Origin: PMG-095 sp036261775
GTDB taxonomy: Bacteria; Myxococcota_A; Polyangia; Polyangiales; Polyangiaceae
DNA: 64,000 nucleotides
Direction of reading: 5' to 3'
Assembly: GCA_036261775.1 (NCBI GenBank)
Contig: DATAKF010000049.1
Span: forward strand, 18,938 to 82,937
Shown here piece after piece: positions 57,241-64,000 of this stretch. Position numbers and translations under genes: made by a program. The stretch's first letter is position 1. The number at the start of each line of letters is the position of its first letter. The notes beneath the pieces were generated by a model. That model had not been told where the DNA came from. It saw only the letters and a list, made by a program, of their open reading frames with translations, and ran no database searches.

Positions 57241-57909
57241 CTACGTTTCGGCTCCTGGACGAGGTAGCCCCGCCGTTCGTGACATCCCCCCCAACTTGTC
57301 CGGGTTCATGCAGCTCGAAAGGCTAAACACCTGCCGGCCGTCGGTCTCCAAGGAGACCACCCCGACCACGGCCTGGTCGCGGAGCATGATCAGCGCCGGC
57401 CAGCCGTTCACTTCACGGATCTCGTAGCGAACGCTCGGGTCCACCTTTCTCGAGAGGCCAGCGTACAGCCGCGCCACCTTGTCTGCGCCCTCTATCACCT
57501 GGAGCGCCGTCTTGATCTGTCCGCCGCCGTCCTGCACGGCCCGCGCGTCCTTGGCCAAGAACGACTCCACCTGCTTCACGTCGCCCGTTTGAACGGCGGC
57601 GAAAAATGCCCCCAGCACCGCCAGATGCGCCTCGCGCGAAGGAGCGAAGCGCGGCTTGCCCGCCTGCACGTGTGCGCGAGCGCGATGCAGTAGCTGCCGC
57701 ACCGCCGGCGCTTCACGCTCCAGCGCGTTCGCGGCTTCATCAGCGGAATAGTCGAAGAGTTCGACCAGCACGTAGAAGGCGCGCTCGAGCGGAGAGAGTC
57801 GTTCGAGCAGCGCCAGAAATGCAAGCGAGATCGATTCGGGGTCGACAGGCGCTCCCTGCAACATCGCGCTCTCGAGCCAAGGCCGATGCTCGCGGAACGC
57901 ATCTGTCAT
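57241..57909 (-). CDS. ECF41-type sigma factor lacking region 2 (truncated)
   Basis: The 222-residue product aligns with the C-terminal two thirds of ECF41 (SigJ-like) factors: sigma-4 (FLALLERLSPLERAFYVLVE, ADEAANALEREAPAVRQLLH), then a SnoaL-like domain with VQDGGGQIKTALQVIEGADK and the closing motif MNPDKL. The sigma-2 domain is absent. In the upstream frame a TAA stop occurs at 57955-57957 with nothing sigma-like before it, so it is not just a mis-set start. It may be a decayed gene or a regulator that no longer forms a holoenzyme. Confidence 0.8.
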   Translation of the reverse strand: MTDAFREHRPWLESAMLQGAPVDPESISLAFLALLERLSPLERAFYVLVELFDYSADEAANALEREAPAVRQLLHRARAHVQAGKPRFAPSREAHLAVLGAFFAAVQTGDVKQVESFLAKDARAVQDGGGQIKTALQVIEGADKVARLYAGLSRKVDPSVRYEIREVNGWPALIMLRDQAVVGVVSLETDGRQVFSLSSCMNPDKLGGMSRTAGLPRPGAET

Positions 57910-58111
57910 CGTCTCATCACCACCAAGCTTCGAACCCCAAACACGCCGCCAGATTTAGCAAATTCCTCCACCAGGATCAGCCAAAAGAGCAGCAGATGCC
58001 GTCGTCCCCAGCAGCGAAGGCGTCGAAGGAGCCGACCTTCCCGACGTCGAGGCGAACGGCGGCCCCGCGAGGTGTCCACCGAAGACGCACCGCGCCGCCC
58101 CGCCCTATTCG

Positions 58112-59068
58112 TCAATGCGGGCGCTTGAACACGAAGAGCAGGGCGCGGTGATCGTCTTTGGCGCTTTCCCGCGCTTGGCCGTTGTTGTCCAGCACGATGT
58201 AAACGTGCTCTTCGTCCAGGGCGAGGCCCTCCGCCAGACCAAAGGCTCGGTCTGGGTACCGATAGCGCGGGTCGTTCTCGGTTTGCGCATAGCTCCAATA
58301 CTCGGCTTCGCGAAAACGCCCGTCGAAGCGCGTCAAGCGCACGACCAGATGTGCGTTGCGCTCCAAAGCGTACAGCTCGCCGCCCGCAACCGAGAGATCC
58401 GCGACGTCGTCGGGGCGATTTACGCGCGCGGGACAGGCCGCGCTCGGCAAGCGATACGCCAGGAGCTTGCCTGCGCCAGAGTCAGCAAGCTCCAACAAAC
58501 CGCGGGGCTCCCGTTCAGCGGCAAGCACGAGCTGCGTTCCCACTCTCGCAACGCCTTCAAGCCCCGCGTTGCGTTGTTGGAATAGCCCATCAGCCTGCCC
58601 TGCCTTCTCGAGAGATGGGGTCGACCAAGACGCCCGACCGGACGGGGCAATGGTGAGTACTCGAAACTGGGCCTCACTCACCAAGAGCAATGAGCCGTCT
58701 TCGCCGCCCGTGAGCCCCTCGAGGTCGAGCGCTTCACCCGCTGGCGCCTGGAACGTGACGAACGGTCGAGCTACAGCGCGGTCGGCCTGCATGCTCAGCT
58801 CGAAGACCGCGTCGTCATGCTTGTCGGAAACAGTCAGCAGCCGCCCCGACGACAAGTGCAATCCCGAAGGTTGAAAGCCCGCCCCGCCGTCTACCGGCAA
58901 GGCCTTCTCTAGGTCGAGCTCGACAGGAGCCATCGCGCTAGCTGCACAAGGATCCGACGTCTCGGCCAACGTGGGCGTTTTTCTGCACCCAGCGAGCGTG
59001 ATTGGCAGCGCCGCCAGTCCGACCAGGGGGACGCGAATCGCTCGCGCAAGTGAACATGAGCCAGGCAC
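58112..59068 (-). CDS. Phytase-like/SdiA-regulated-type lipoprotein
   Basis: From GTG 59068 the product is 318 residues, with a lipobox (LPITLAGC). The mature protein resembles the esterase-like domain of phytase or SdiA-regulated proteins: EALDLEGLTGGEDGSLLLVS, NAGLEGVARVGTQLVLAAER and FGLAEGLALDEEHVYIVLDN. The repeated D/G-L-E-G-L/V blade motif is visible. A longer TTG or ATG start up to 59206 would precede the signal. Divergent from the SRPBCC/ArsR operon. Confidence 0.65.
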   Translation of the reverse strand: MPGSCSLARAIRVPLVGLAALPITLAGCRKTPTLAETSDPCAASAMAPVELDLEKALPVDGGAGFQPSGLHLSSGRLLTVSDKHDDAVFELSMQADRAVARPFVTFQAPAGEALDLEGLTGGEDGSLLLVSEAQFRVLTIAPSGRASWSTPSLEKAGQADGLFQQRNAGLEGVARVGTQLVLAAEREPRGLLELADSGAGKLLAYRLPSAACPARVNRPDDVADLSVAGGELYALERNAHLVVRLTRFDGRFREAEYWSYAQTENDPRYRYPDRAFGLAEGLALDEEHVYIVLDNNGQARESAKDDHRALLFVFKRPH

Positions 59069-59195
59069 GCGACGACCATAGCTTCGAGTGCCCGGTCGGG
59101 GAACCGCCGCAGTGAATCGCCGCAGCAGAGAAGCAGCTCGAGGCGGGCCCTCGTCGACGAGCAGACCGCTCGCGCTATTTCGCCGCAGGCTACCC

Positions 59196-59247
59196 TGCAA
59201 CCCCATGGTTGCAGGGTACCGACCTACCGTGCAACCATAGGGTTGCA
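59196..59247. promoter_or_regulatory. Two dyads TGCAACC-N4-GGTTGCA, likely ArsR operators
   Basis: The first dyad (59196-59213) is part of a perfect 12-bp inverted repeat, taccctgcaacc/ggttgcagggta. The second (59230-59247) repeats the same 7-base arms around atag. Their centres are 34 bases apart, about three helical turns. They lie just before the SRPBCC gene of an operon that also encodes an ArsR-type regulator. Confidence 0.75.
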
Positions 59248-59269
59248 GCCCAGCCCTTCAGGAATATCC

Positions 59270-59707
59270 ATGGTCGATCGCATCGAGCACGAAGTGCACA
59301 TACTGGCGCCAATCGAGCGAGTTTGGTCGCTCTTGACGGTCCCCGAGAACGTTGCCCGTTGGTACGCTTTCGACGGCGCCGAAATCGATCTTCGACCTCA
59401 AGGAGTTCTCGTCTTTCGCTGGAACGAACACGGCGCTTTCCGTGGCCGGATCGAGCGTGTCTCGGCGCCCAATTACCTGGCGTTCCGCTTCGTGGGCCAT
59501 GTTCCGGACGTCGAGCCACAGGTGGGCAACTCGACGCTGGTGGAGTTTCATCTGGAGGAACGCGACGGTGGAACCCTCGTGCGCGTGGTGGAGAGCGGCT
59601 TCGCGACGCTGATTCCACCCGACGAGGGAGGTACACCGAAGGCGACTATCAGCCTCGGCGGTTGGCGCGCCGGGTTTGCCAGCCTGAGAGCCCATGCCGA
59701 AGCGTGA
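59270..59707 (+). CDS. SRPBCC (AHSA1-like) domain protein
   Basis: The 145-residue product has the AHSA1/SRPBCC start (IEHEVHILAPIERVWSLLTV) and strands GVLVFRWNEHGAFRGRIERV and the helical C-terminal GGWRAGFASLRAHAE. Such proteins are frequently encoded next to ArsR-type regulators. A ttcagga purine site precedes ATG 59270. It overlaps the ArsR gene by 14 bases. Confidence 0.85.
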   Translation: MVDRIEHEVHILAPIERVWSLLTVPENVARWYAFDGAEIDLRPQGVLVFRWNEHGAFRGRIERVSAPNYLAFRFVGHVPDVEPQVGNSTLVEFHLEERDGGTLVRVVESGFATLIPPDEGGTPKATISLGGWRAGFASLRAHAEA

Positions 59708-60026
59708 AAGCGTCGCGGCTGATGCGCGTCTGTTCGCAGCGCTGAGCGATCCTACGCGGTTGCGGCTGGTTACGACCGTTGCACACCGCGGTTCCGCCAC
59801 CGCGTCGGAGCTCGCACGCCTCCTTCCCATTAGCCGGCAGGCGATCGCGAAGCACCTGAGAGTGTTGTACGGCGCGCGCGTCGTAGCGCGGCGCGTCGAG
59901 CATTCCGGCGTTCGCTACGAGGCACGTGTCGAACGGTTGCGCGAGGCAGCCACCTCCCTGGAGGCGATAGCCTCGCAATGGGAGTCACGCTTGGCCAGAC
60001 TCAAGGCGATTGCAGAGAAGCCGTAG
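59694..60026 (+). CDS. ArsR-family transcriptional regulator
   Basis: The 110-residue product has the ArsR winged-helix motif FAALSDPTRLRLVTTVAHRG, SELARLLPISRQAIAKHLRV and a wing (HSGVRYEAR). No Cys-rich metal-binding motif is present, in line with the ArsR/SRPBCC subgroup rather than metal sensing. It likely binds the two dyads in front of the operon. Confidence 0.85.
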   Translation: MPKRESVAADARLFAALSDPTRLRLVTTVAHRGSATASELARLLPISRQAIAKHLRVLYGARVVARRVEHSGVRYEARVERLREAATSLEAIASQWESRLARLKAIAEKP

Positions 60027-60183
60027 CTGCTGGGACGGGGCGGCCCCGCTCCTCGTAACGGAACGCCTGCGCGCTCAAGGTCGACCAAGTCTCACTCGCG
60101 AGGAAAGACGCCCCCAGATCCGCGGTCCGGGCGCTGCATCTTTGCGCTTGTTCCGGAGCCGGAGATGTCGGAAATTTCAGCTT

Positions 60184-60692
60184 GTGCTCCGGCGATCTCA
60201 ACGCCCGCTTCGGGACCAAGATCGACGTGTCATCGATCAGTACCGGCAGCGCGACGTTGGCACGGTCGCGCTCGAGCCAAAGTATGCCTTCTTGGGTGGT
60301 GCCGCGGGCCTGGTGATCGGATTCGCCTGGCTTGCCGCCTTTCACTTCGGTGACCAGGGGGCATCATTTTGGCCGATTTTCGCCCTGACCGCGGCTGGCG
60401 CCGCGCTTGGGTTGCCGGTCGACCTGCACCGAAGGCGCGTCCGATTGCACGGACGACAAGCAGCTGCCGCGTCTCGATGGGACAATGTCGAATCCGTCGG
60501 CGTCGTGGACCACATCGTGGCTGAGGCAGCCAGAGCGGTGCGCATCGACGCGTCCACCTTCTCAGCGGCGGCGAGGACGGCGTGTTCGTCCTCCTGACAG
60601 CCGGTATGCGCGACGTGATCGCGAGCAGCGGGGTCTTCCGACCAGAAGAAGTTCCCCGGCCCACCTCCGCTGTCCTCGAAAGGGGCTCGTGA
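60184..60692 (+). pseudogene. Frameshifted remnant of a small membrane protein
   Basis: One frame from about 60184 gives EPKYAFLGGAAGLVIGFAWL, with two likely transmembrane helices, and SRWDNVESVGVVDHIVAEAA, then ends near 60597. Another frame from 60570 reads GEDGVFVLLTAGMRDVIASS and FRPEEVPRPTSAVLERG to a stop at 60690-60692. The two pieces together resemble one protein split by a frameshift around 60565-60570. It is either a sequencing error or a decayed gene. No family recognised. The bases 60027-60183 before it show nothing recognisable. Confidence 0.4.
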
Positions 60693-60714
60693 TACGCCCA
60701 GCGCCCCTTGTAGC

Positions 60715-61698
60715 TCAGCGGCGTCGGGCCGGCTCGTGTCCGACCATGACCTGCAGCTGCGGGAACCGCTCGTAGAGCTCGCGAAGACCGGCGAGCGAGC
60801 GGATCGCCGCTGTCTGATCGTCGACCCCAGGGGCTGGGCGTATGCCGTGCTCGAACTGTGCGTGGTATGCGCAGGCGTCACCGGTGATCAGGACCGGGCC
60901 GGACTGGGCATTGACCAAGTACGACACGTGATTCGGTGAATGCCCGGGCGTCGAGATCGCCCAGATCGAGCCGTCGCCGAGCAGATCGAGCACGCGCTCG
61001 AAGGGCGGCAGCGCGTGAGCTTCGTCGAAGTCCAACGCGTAGAGGGGTCTGCCGTCGAGGTGGTCGCCAATCAGCGCCTTTTGCATGAACGTGAGCTCGC
61101 CTCGCCCGAACACCGCGGGCACTTGAGCGGGGAGGTCGACGAGCCCCGAGGTGTGGTCACCGTGCAGGTGGGTGAGGAACACGGCTCGCGGAGAGACGCC
61201 GCGCGTTCTGAGCTGCGACGCGACATCGGCCCCGTCGGTGCTGCGGCTTTCGGCACCGATCAGCGCGAGGATCATCCGCAGCAGGCCCGTGTAGTTGCCG
61301 CCCTCGCGGGCGAACGCGCGGGAGAGGCCGGCGTCGATCAGGTAGTCGCCCTCGCTTGGGTGATGCACCCAGTAAGCCGACACCGTGCTCGGGGCATGAG
61401 GGTCAGCTAGCTCCTCGATGTTGGGATCGCGCTCGTCCAGGACCACTCGACGATCACCATCGACGGTGCCGGTGAGCAGGACCTCGACGGTGACCGGTCG
61501 CGGTCGCGCGAGGATCTCCTCCCAGGTGGTCGGCCCCTGAACGGGCAGCGGGTACGCGGCGACATCGAGCGATCGAAAGCCAGCGCGGACGAGTATGAGC
61601 ACCGCGCCTAGAACCAGCGTCGCGCCGAGTGCCGCGTATCTCAGGAATCGGCGGCGTCGTTTGGTGCGTCGCGCAGTTGCGCCGTCGTCGGAGTCCAT
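60715..61698 (-). CDS. MBL-fold hydrolase, AHL-lactonase-like, membrane-anchored
   Basis: The 327-residue product has an N-terminal basic stretch and one transmembrane helix (ALGATLVLGAVLILVRAG), then the metallo-beta-lactamase fold with FLTHLHGDHTSG (HxHxDH), AISTPGHSPNH and LITGDACAYH. The arrangement resembles AiiA-type lactonases and related MBL hydrolases. Divergent from a LysR regulator only 58 bases away. The substrate is inferred, not proven. Confidence 0.8.
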   Translation of the reverse strand: MDSDDGATARRTKRRRRFLRYAALGATLVLGAVLILVRAGFRSLDVAAYPLPVQGPTTWEEILARPRPVTVEVLLTGTVDGDRRVVLDERDPNIEELADPHAPSTVSAYWVHHPSEGDYLIDAGLSRAFAREGGNYTGLLRMILALIGAESRSTDGADVASQLRTRGVSPRAVFLTHLHGDHTSGLVDLPAQVPAVFGRGELTFMQKALIGDHLDGRPLYALDFDEAHALPPFERVLDLLGDGSIWAISTPGHSPNHVSYLVNAQSGPVLITGDACAYHAQFEHGIRPAPGVDDQTAAIRSLAGLRELYERFPQLQVMVGHEPARRR

Positions 61699-61721
61699 GG
61701 GTCGAGGCTGCGCCGAACAGG

Positions 61722-61738
61722 TGCATTACTCAAATGCA
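61722..61738. promoter_or_regulatory. Candidate LysR box
   Basis: tgcattactcaaatgca has perfect 6-bp arms (tgcatt/aatgca) around five bases, with a T-N11-A core typical of LysR sites. It is in the 58-base gap between the divergent MBL and LysR genes. Confidence 0.6.
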
Positions 61739-61756
61739 TTGTTGGTATGGTTAGCC

Positions 61757-62725
61757 ATGACTGCAAATCATTCTCGACCGAGCCGCGCGGGCTCCGAGCC
61801 CCGGCTCGAGCAAATGAACCTCAACTTGCTGCTCGCGCTGCACTGGCTGTTAGTCGAGCGAAGCGTCACGCTTGCGGCGGTCCGCCTTGGCGTGACGCAA
61901 TCGGCGATGAGCCGGAGCCTCGGGCAACTCCGCGAGTGGTTTGACGATCATTTGCTCGTCCCTGCGGATCGCAAGATGCTGCTCACGGCTCGCGCCGTGG
62001 GGTTGCGCGAGCCGCTCACGGCCAGCCTCGACGGGCTCCGCGGGCTCCTTCGCCCGCCGCAGGCGTTCGACCCGGCCACTGCGACCGGGACCGTGCGCAT
62101 GGCCGCGACCGAGCACGCCCTCGGAGCCGTCGTCCACGAGTTCGTCGGGCGACTGGTGCGACGCGCACCGCTGCTCGACGTGCAGATCGAACCCGCAGGT
62201 CGCGACGTCTTCTCGCAGCTCGCGGCTGGCCGGTTGGATCTCCTCGTCGTGCCCAAGGTCGGCCGCCTGCCGAAGGAGCTCCGGGCCACAGACCTTCTCC
62301 GCGAGCGCTTCGTCAGCATCGTGCGCCAGGATCACCCCGTCGCCCAGCGGAGGCTGACGCTGCGACGCTTCTGTGCGCTCCAGCACGTGGTCGTCTATCC
62401 CCTCGGTGGCGACGCAGACAGCCTCGTGAGCCGCGTGCTTACGCAGCGCGGCCTCGAGCGGCGCGTCGCGGTCCGCGTGCCGTACTTCGAGAGCGCCCTG
62501 AGGATCGTCGCCGAGACCGACTACATCGCCACGATCCCAGCTGCGCTCGGCAACCCGCCCGTGTGCTCGGACACCGGGAGCCGACGTCGGGCGGCGCTTG
62601 TGTGTCTGCAGCCGCCGGTGGCCGTTCCCGGTTTCGTGCTTCAGGCGGTCTGGCATCGCCGACACGACGACGATCCTCTCCAACACTGGCTTCGGGACGT
62701 GCTCGAGTCGATCCTCGAGAAATGA
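61757..62725 (+). CDS. LysR-family transcriptional regulator
   Basis: The 322-residue product has a LysR HTH (LLVERSVTLAAVRLGVTQSA, MSRSLGQLREWFDDHLLVPA) and an effector-binding domain (GTVRMAATEHALGAVVHEFV, FSQLAAGRLDLLVVPKVGRL). ATG 61757 follows a short leader. Its layout suggests control of the divergent MBL hydrolase. Confidence 0.85.
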   Translation: MTANHSRPSRAGSEPRLEQMNLNLLLALHWLLVERSVTLAAVRLGVTQSAMSRSLGQLREWFDDHLLVPADRKMLLTARAVGLREPLTASLDGLRGLLRPPQAFDPATATGTVRMAATEHALGAVVHEFVGRLVRRAPLLDVQIEPAGRDVFSQLAAGRLDLLVVPKVGRLPKELRATDLLRERFVSIVRQDHPVAQRRLTLRRFCALQHVVVYPLGGDADSLVSRVLTQRGLERRVAVRVPYFESALRIVAETDYIATIPAALGNPPVCSDTGSRRRAALVCLQPPVAVPGFVLQAVWHRRHDDDPLQHWLRDVLESILEK

Positions 62726-62814
62726 TGAGGCCCTTTGCCTTTTGTTGGCGCCGTGCGCTTTCCGTGATCGCTTTGGCGGGCTGGTGGGGATTAGCCGGGG
62801 AAAAGGATGGGCCT

Positions 62815-63753
62815 ATGAAGTCGTTTACGTGCCTGCGCTGGGTCGTACTGGTCAATATCAGCTGCCTGGTGGCCTGCGGAGGCACGTCTTCGCGTGGGAG
62901 AGGCGGGGGTAGTGCCGGCACGGGTACGGGCGGCGGGGCGAACGTGGGCGCGCCGGCGGGCGGTTCCAATGCCGGAACCAACGGCGGCGCCGGTTCCAAT
63001 CCGAGAGGCGGCAGCGACACGGGGGCAGCACCGCCTGTCACGGGGGGGATGCCTTCGGGCGCGGGGACCGGCAGCGGCGGAGCCCCGCGCATCCAGCGCT
63101 GCATGGTGCGGGAGGACTGTCCTGGGGTCGACGACCTGCCCGAAGACTGTGGCGACGGCACATTCCGCACCAACACTGGCTACTGCGACGAGTTCAGCGG
63201 GACCTGCAAGCGCCTGGGTGACATGTGCCCAGCCAAGTGCGCTGACGACCGCGACTGTCCCCAGGTGGACCTGCCCTGCACCGAGTGCAACGACGGAACG
63301 CGAGCTTGCCCGACGAATGAGTGCGTAGGGGGACGTTGTCAGACGATCTATCCGGGCTGTGGCGGCTACGATCCGTGCGAGGATCGAATTTGCGGCTACT
63401 ACTGCACATCGTGCGGGCCGGATGAAGATTGCCCCGTCGGCGTGCAGAGCTTTTGCAACGACCGAGGCAAGTGCCAAGCTGGCCTGGCCAACTGCGGCGC
63501 GAGTAGCTGCGACACGGCGAAGGATTGCGGAGCAGCCCCCGCCAATTGCGTACCGTGTACAAACGACACCTGCGCGGCGCCCGATTGCGTGAACAACCAG
63601 TGCGTCTTGGAGTGCCCGCCGGACACGTCTCGGCTCTGCAAGCAAGCGTATGAGTGTCCGATGCCCGCCGGCCCATGCCCCATGTGTCCGAATGGTGCGT
63701 GCGCGGTTCCGGCTTGCCTCCAGAACGTTTGCGAGTTCGTTTGCCCCCTCTAA
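62815..63753 (+). CDS. Cys-rich lipoprotein with Gly/Ala/Asn linker
   Basis: From ATG 62815 the product is 312 residues with a lipobox (CLVACGG), a Gly/Ala/Asn/Thr linker (about residues 24-95) and a Cys-rich body with modules such as CMVREDCPGVDDLPEDCGDG, DDRDCPQVDLPCTECNDG, CGPDEDCPVGVQSFC and CTNDTCAAPDCVNNQC. The closing CPMCPNGACAVPACLQNVC is also Cys-rich. The layout resembles the other Cys-rich lipoproteins of this window and is likely surface-exposed. No named family. The 189 bases beyond it contain no gene. Confidence 0.75.
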   Translation: MKSFTCLRWVVLVNISCLVACGGTSSRGRGGGSAGTGTGGGANVGAPAGGSNAGTNGGAGSNPRGGSDTGAAPPVTGGMPSGAGTGSGGAPRIQRCMVREDCPGVDDLPEDCGDGTFRTNTGYCDEFSGTCKRLGDMCPAKCADDRDCPQVDLPCTECNDGTRACPTNECVGGRCQTIYPGCGGYDPCEDRICGYYCTSCGPDEDCPVGVQSFCNDRGKCQAGLANCGASSCDTAKDCGAAPANCVPCTNDTCAAPDCVNNQCVLECPPDTSRLCKQAYECPMPAGPCPMCPNGACAVPACLQNVCEFVCPL

Positions 63754-63942
63754 CTTGATGCCGCCACGACCTGCGGCTGCTAGCGACCACCCGCTCACCG
63801 AGGCATGCCGAACGTCACTCGCCGCGCGTGGGCCAGCCGACTATCAGTCGCCGCAGCTCGGCTCGCCGCAGCGCAGCATGGTCGAAAGCTGCAGCACCGC
63901 GAGCGCCGAGACGTCCGGAAGTGCTGGGTCCCAAACACCAAA

Positions 63943-63966
63943 GCCCCGAGGCTTTCACCTCGAGGC
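63943..63966 (-). terminator. Terminator downstream of the tRNA
   Basis: Read on the minus strand, a 9-bp stem (gcctcgagg with cctcggggc, one G-U pair) and a 6-base loop precede a TTT run. It lies 9 bases beyond the tRNA 3' end. Confidence 0.7.
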
Positions 63967-63975
63967 GTTTCGTTG

Positions 63976-64000
63976 CTCCGACTCTAGGACTCGAACCTAG
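63976..64000 (-). tRNA. Partial tRNA, 3' end only
   Basis: On the minus strand, starting at the window edge, a T arm (ctagg, loop ttcgagt, cctag), acceptor strand agtcgga and discriminator G are visible; CCA is not encoded. The anticodon lies outside the window, so identity cannot be assigned. Confidence 0.85.

Noticed and set aside
57910..58111. Missing sigma-2 domain of the ECF41-like gene in another frame
   Set aside because: All three minus-strand frames were read; none shows a region-2-like sequence, and an in-frame stop is present.

Overview
The window is high-GC bacterial DNA that looks like a chromosomal segment of a myxobacterium (Myxococcota, probably Polyangia/Sorangium-like). That placement is inferred from content: many lipoproteins with long Gly/Ala/Ser linkers followed by Cys-rich modules, many ECF sigma factors with membrane partners, a TonB-C/AgmX-type lipoprotein, GTG and TTG starts, and loosely packed small operons in mixed orientation. 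No rRNA, CRISPR array, transposase or phage gene is visible. One partial tRNA sits at the right edge.

Layout. 1-5 kb: a truncated NAD(P)-binding oxidoreductase, two adjacent AraC-family regulators, a coiled-coil lipoprotein and a predicted envelope protein. 5-16 kb: a TRL-like lipoprotein overlapping a YjbR-fold gene, a DTW-domain tRNA-modifying enzyme, an exported-looking DODA-type dioxygenase, a Cys-rich lipoprotein, a divergent citrate-synthase pair of which one carries a DNA-binding domain, a CAP lipoprotein, SlyX, an AgmX-type lipoprotein, a DsbA-family oxidoreductase and a YkgJ Cys-cluster protein. 16-20.5 kb: ECF module A (sigma, FecR/TPR anti-sigma, envelope protein, divergent ricin-type lipoprotein). 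20.5-28 kb: lone ModA, an RBBP9-type hydrolase behind a Fur-like box, a large RecB-nuclease/RNase H-fold/SF1-helicase fusion, and a KefB-type antiporter.

28-44 kb: an NAPE-PLD-like MBL hydrolase with a GNAT enzyme, a truncated haemoglobin, DUF3224, two more Cys-rich lipoproteins, ECF module B (four genes with stop/start overlaps), another ECF sigma, TrmO, a PaaI thioesterase, a zinc-finger/methyltransferase-like protein, a 2'-5' RNA ligase-family protein, an AlkD-like protein, and an ECF42-type operon (two DGPF/YCII proteins, a RibD/DHFR-like reductase, the sigma factor with a C-terminal TPR). 44-56 kb: a lactonase/DUF1801/DHFR-like operon, DoxX, KdpD-KdpE without kdpFABC, a chromate transporter, a class A beta-lactamase lipoprotein and a GFA protein. 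56-64 kb: HxlR, DUF4336, an ECF41-type protein lacking sigma region 2, a phytase-like lipoprotein, an SRPBCC/ArsR operon with two clean operator dyads, a degenerate membrane-protein gene, an MBL/LysR divergent pair and a last Cys-rich lipoprotein.

The recurrent theme is envelope sensing: at least five ECF-type genes (six counting the truncated one), several with co-transcribed anti-sigma or partner proteins, plus stress enzymes. The items most worth a second look are the HTH-citrate synthase pair, ECF modules A and B, the ECF42-DGPF operon, the sigma-2-less ECF41 remnant, the nuclease-helicase fusion and several intergenic dyads. Coordinates and motifs were read by eye; family assignments rest on recognisable motifs, not on searches.
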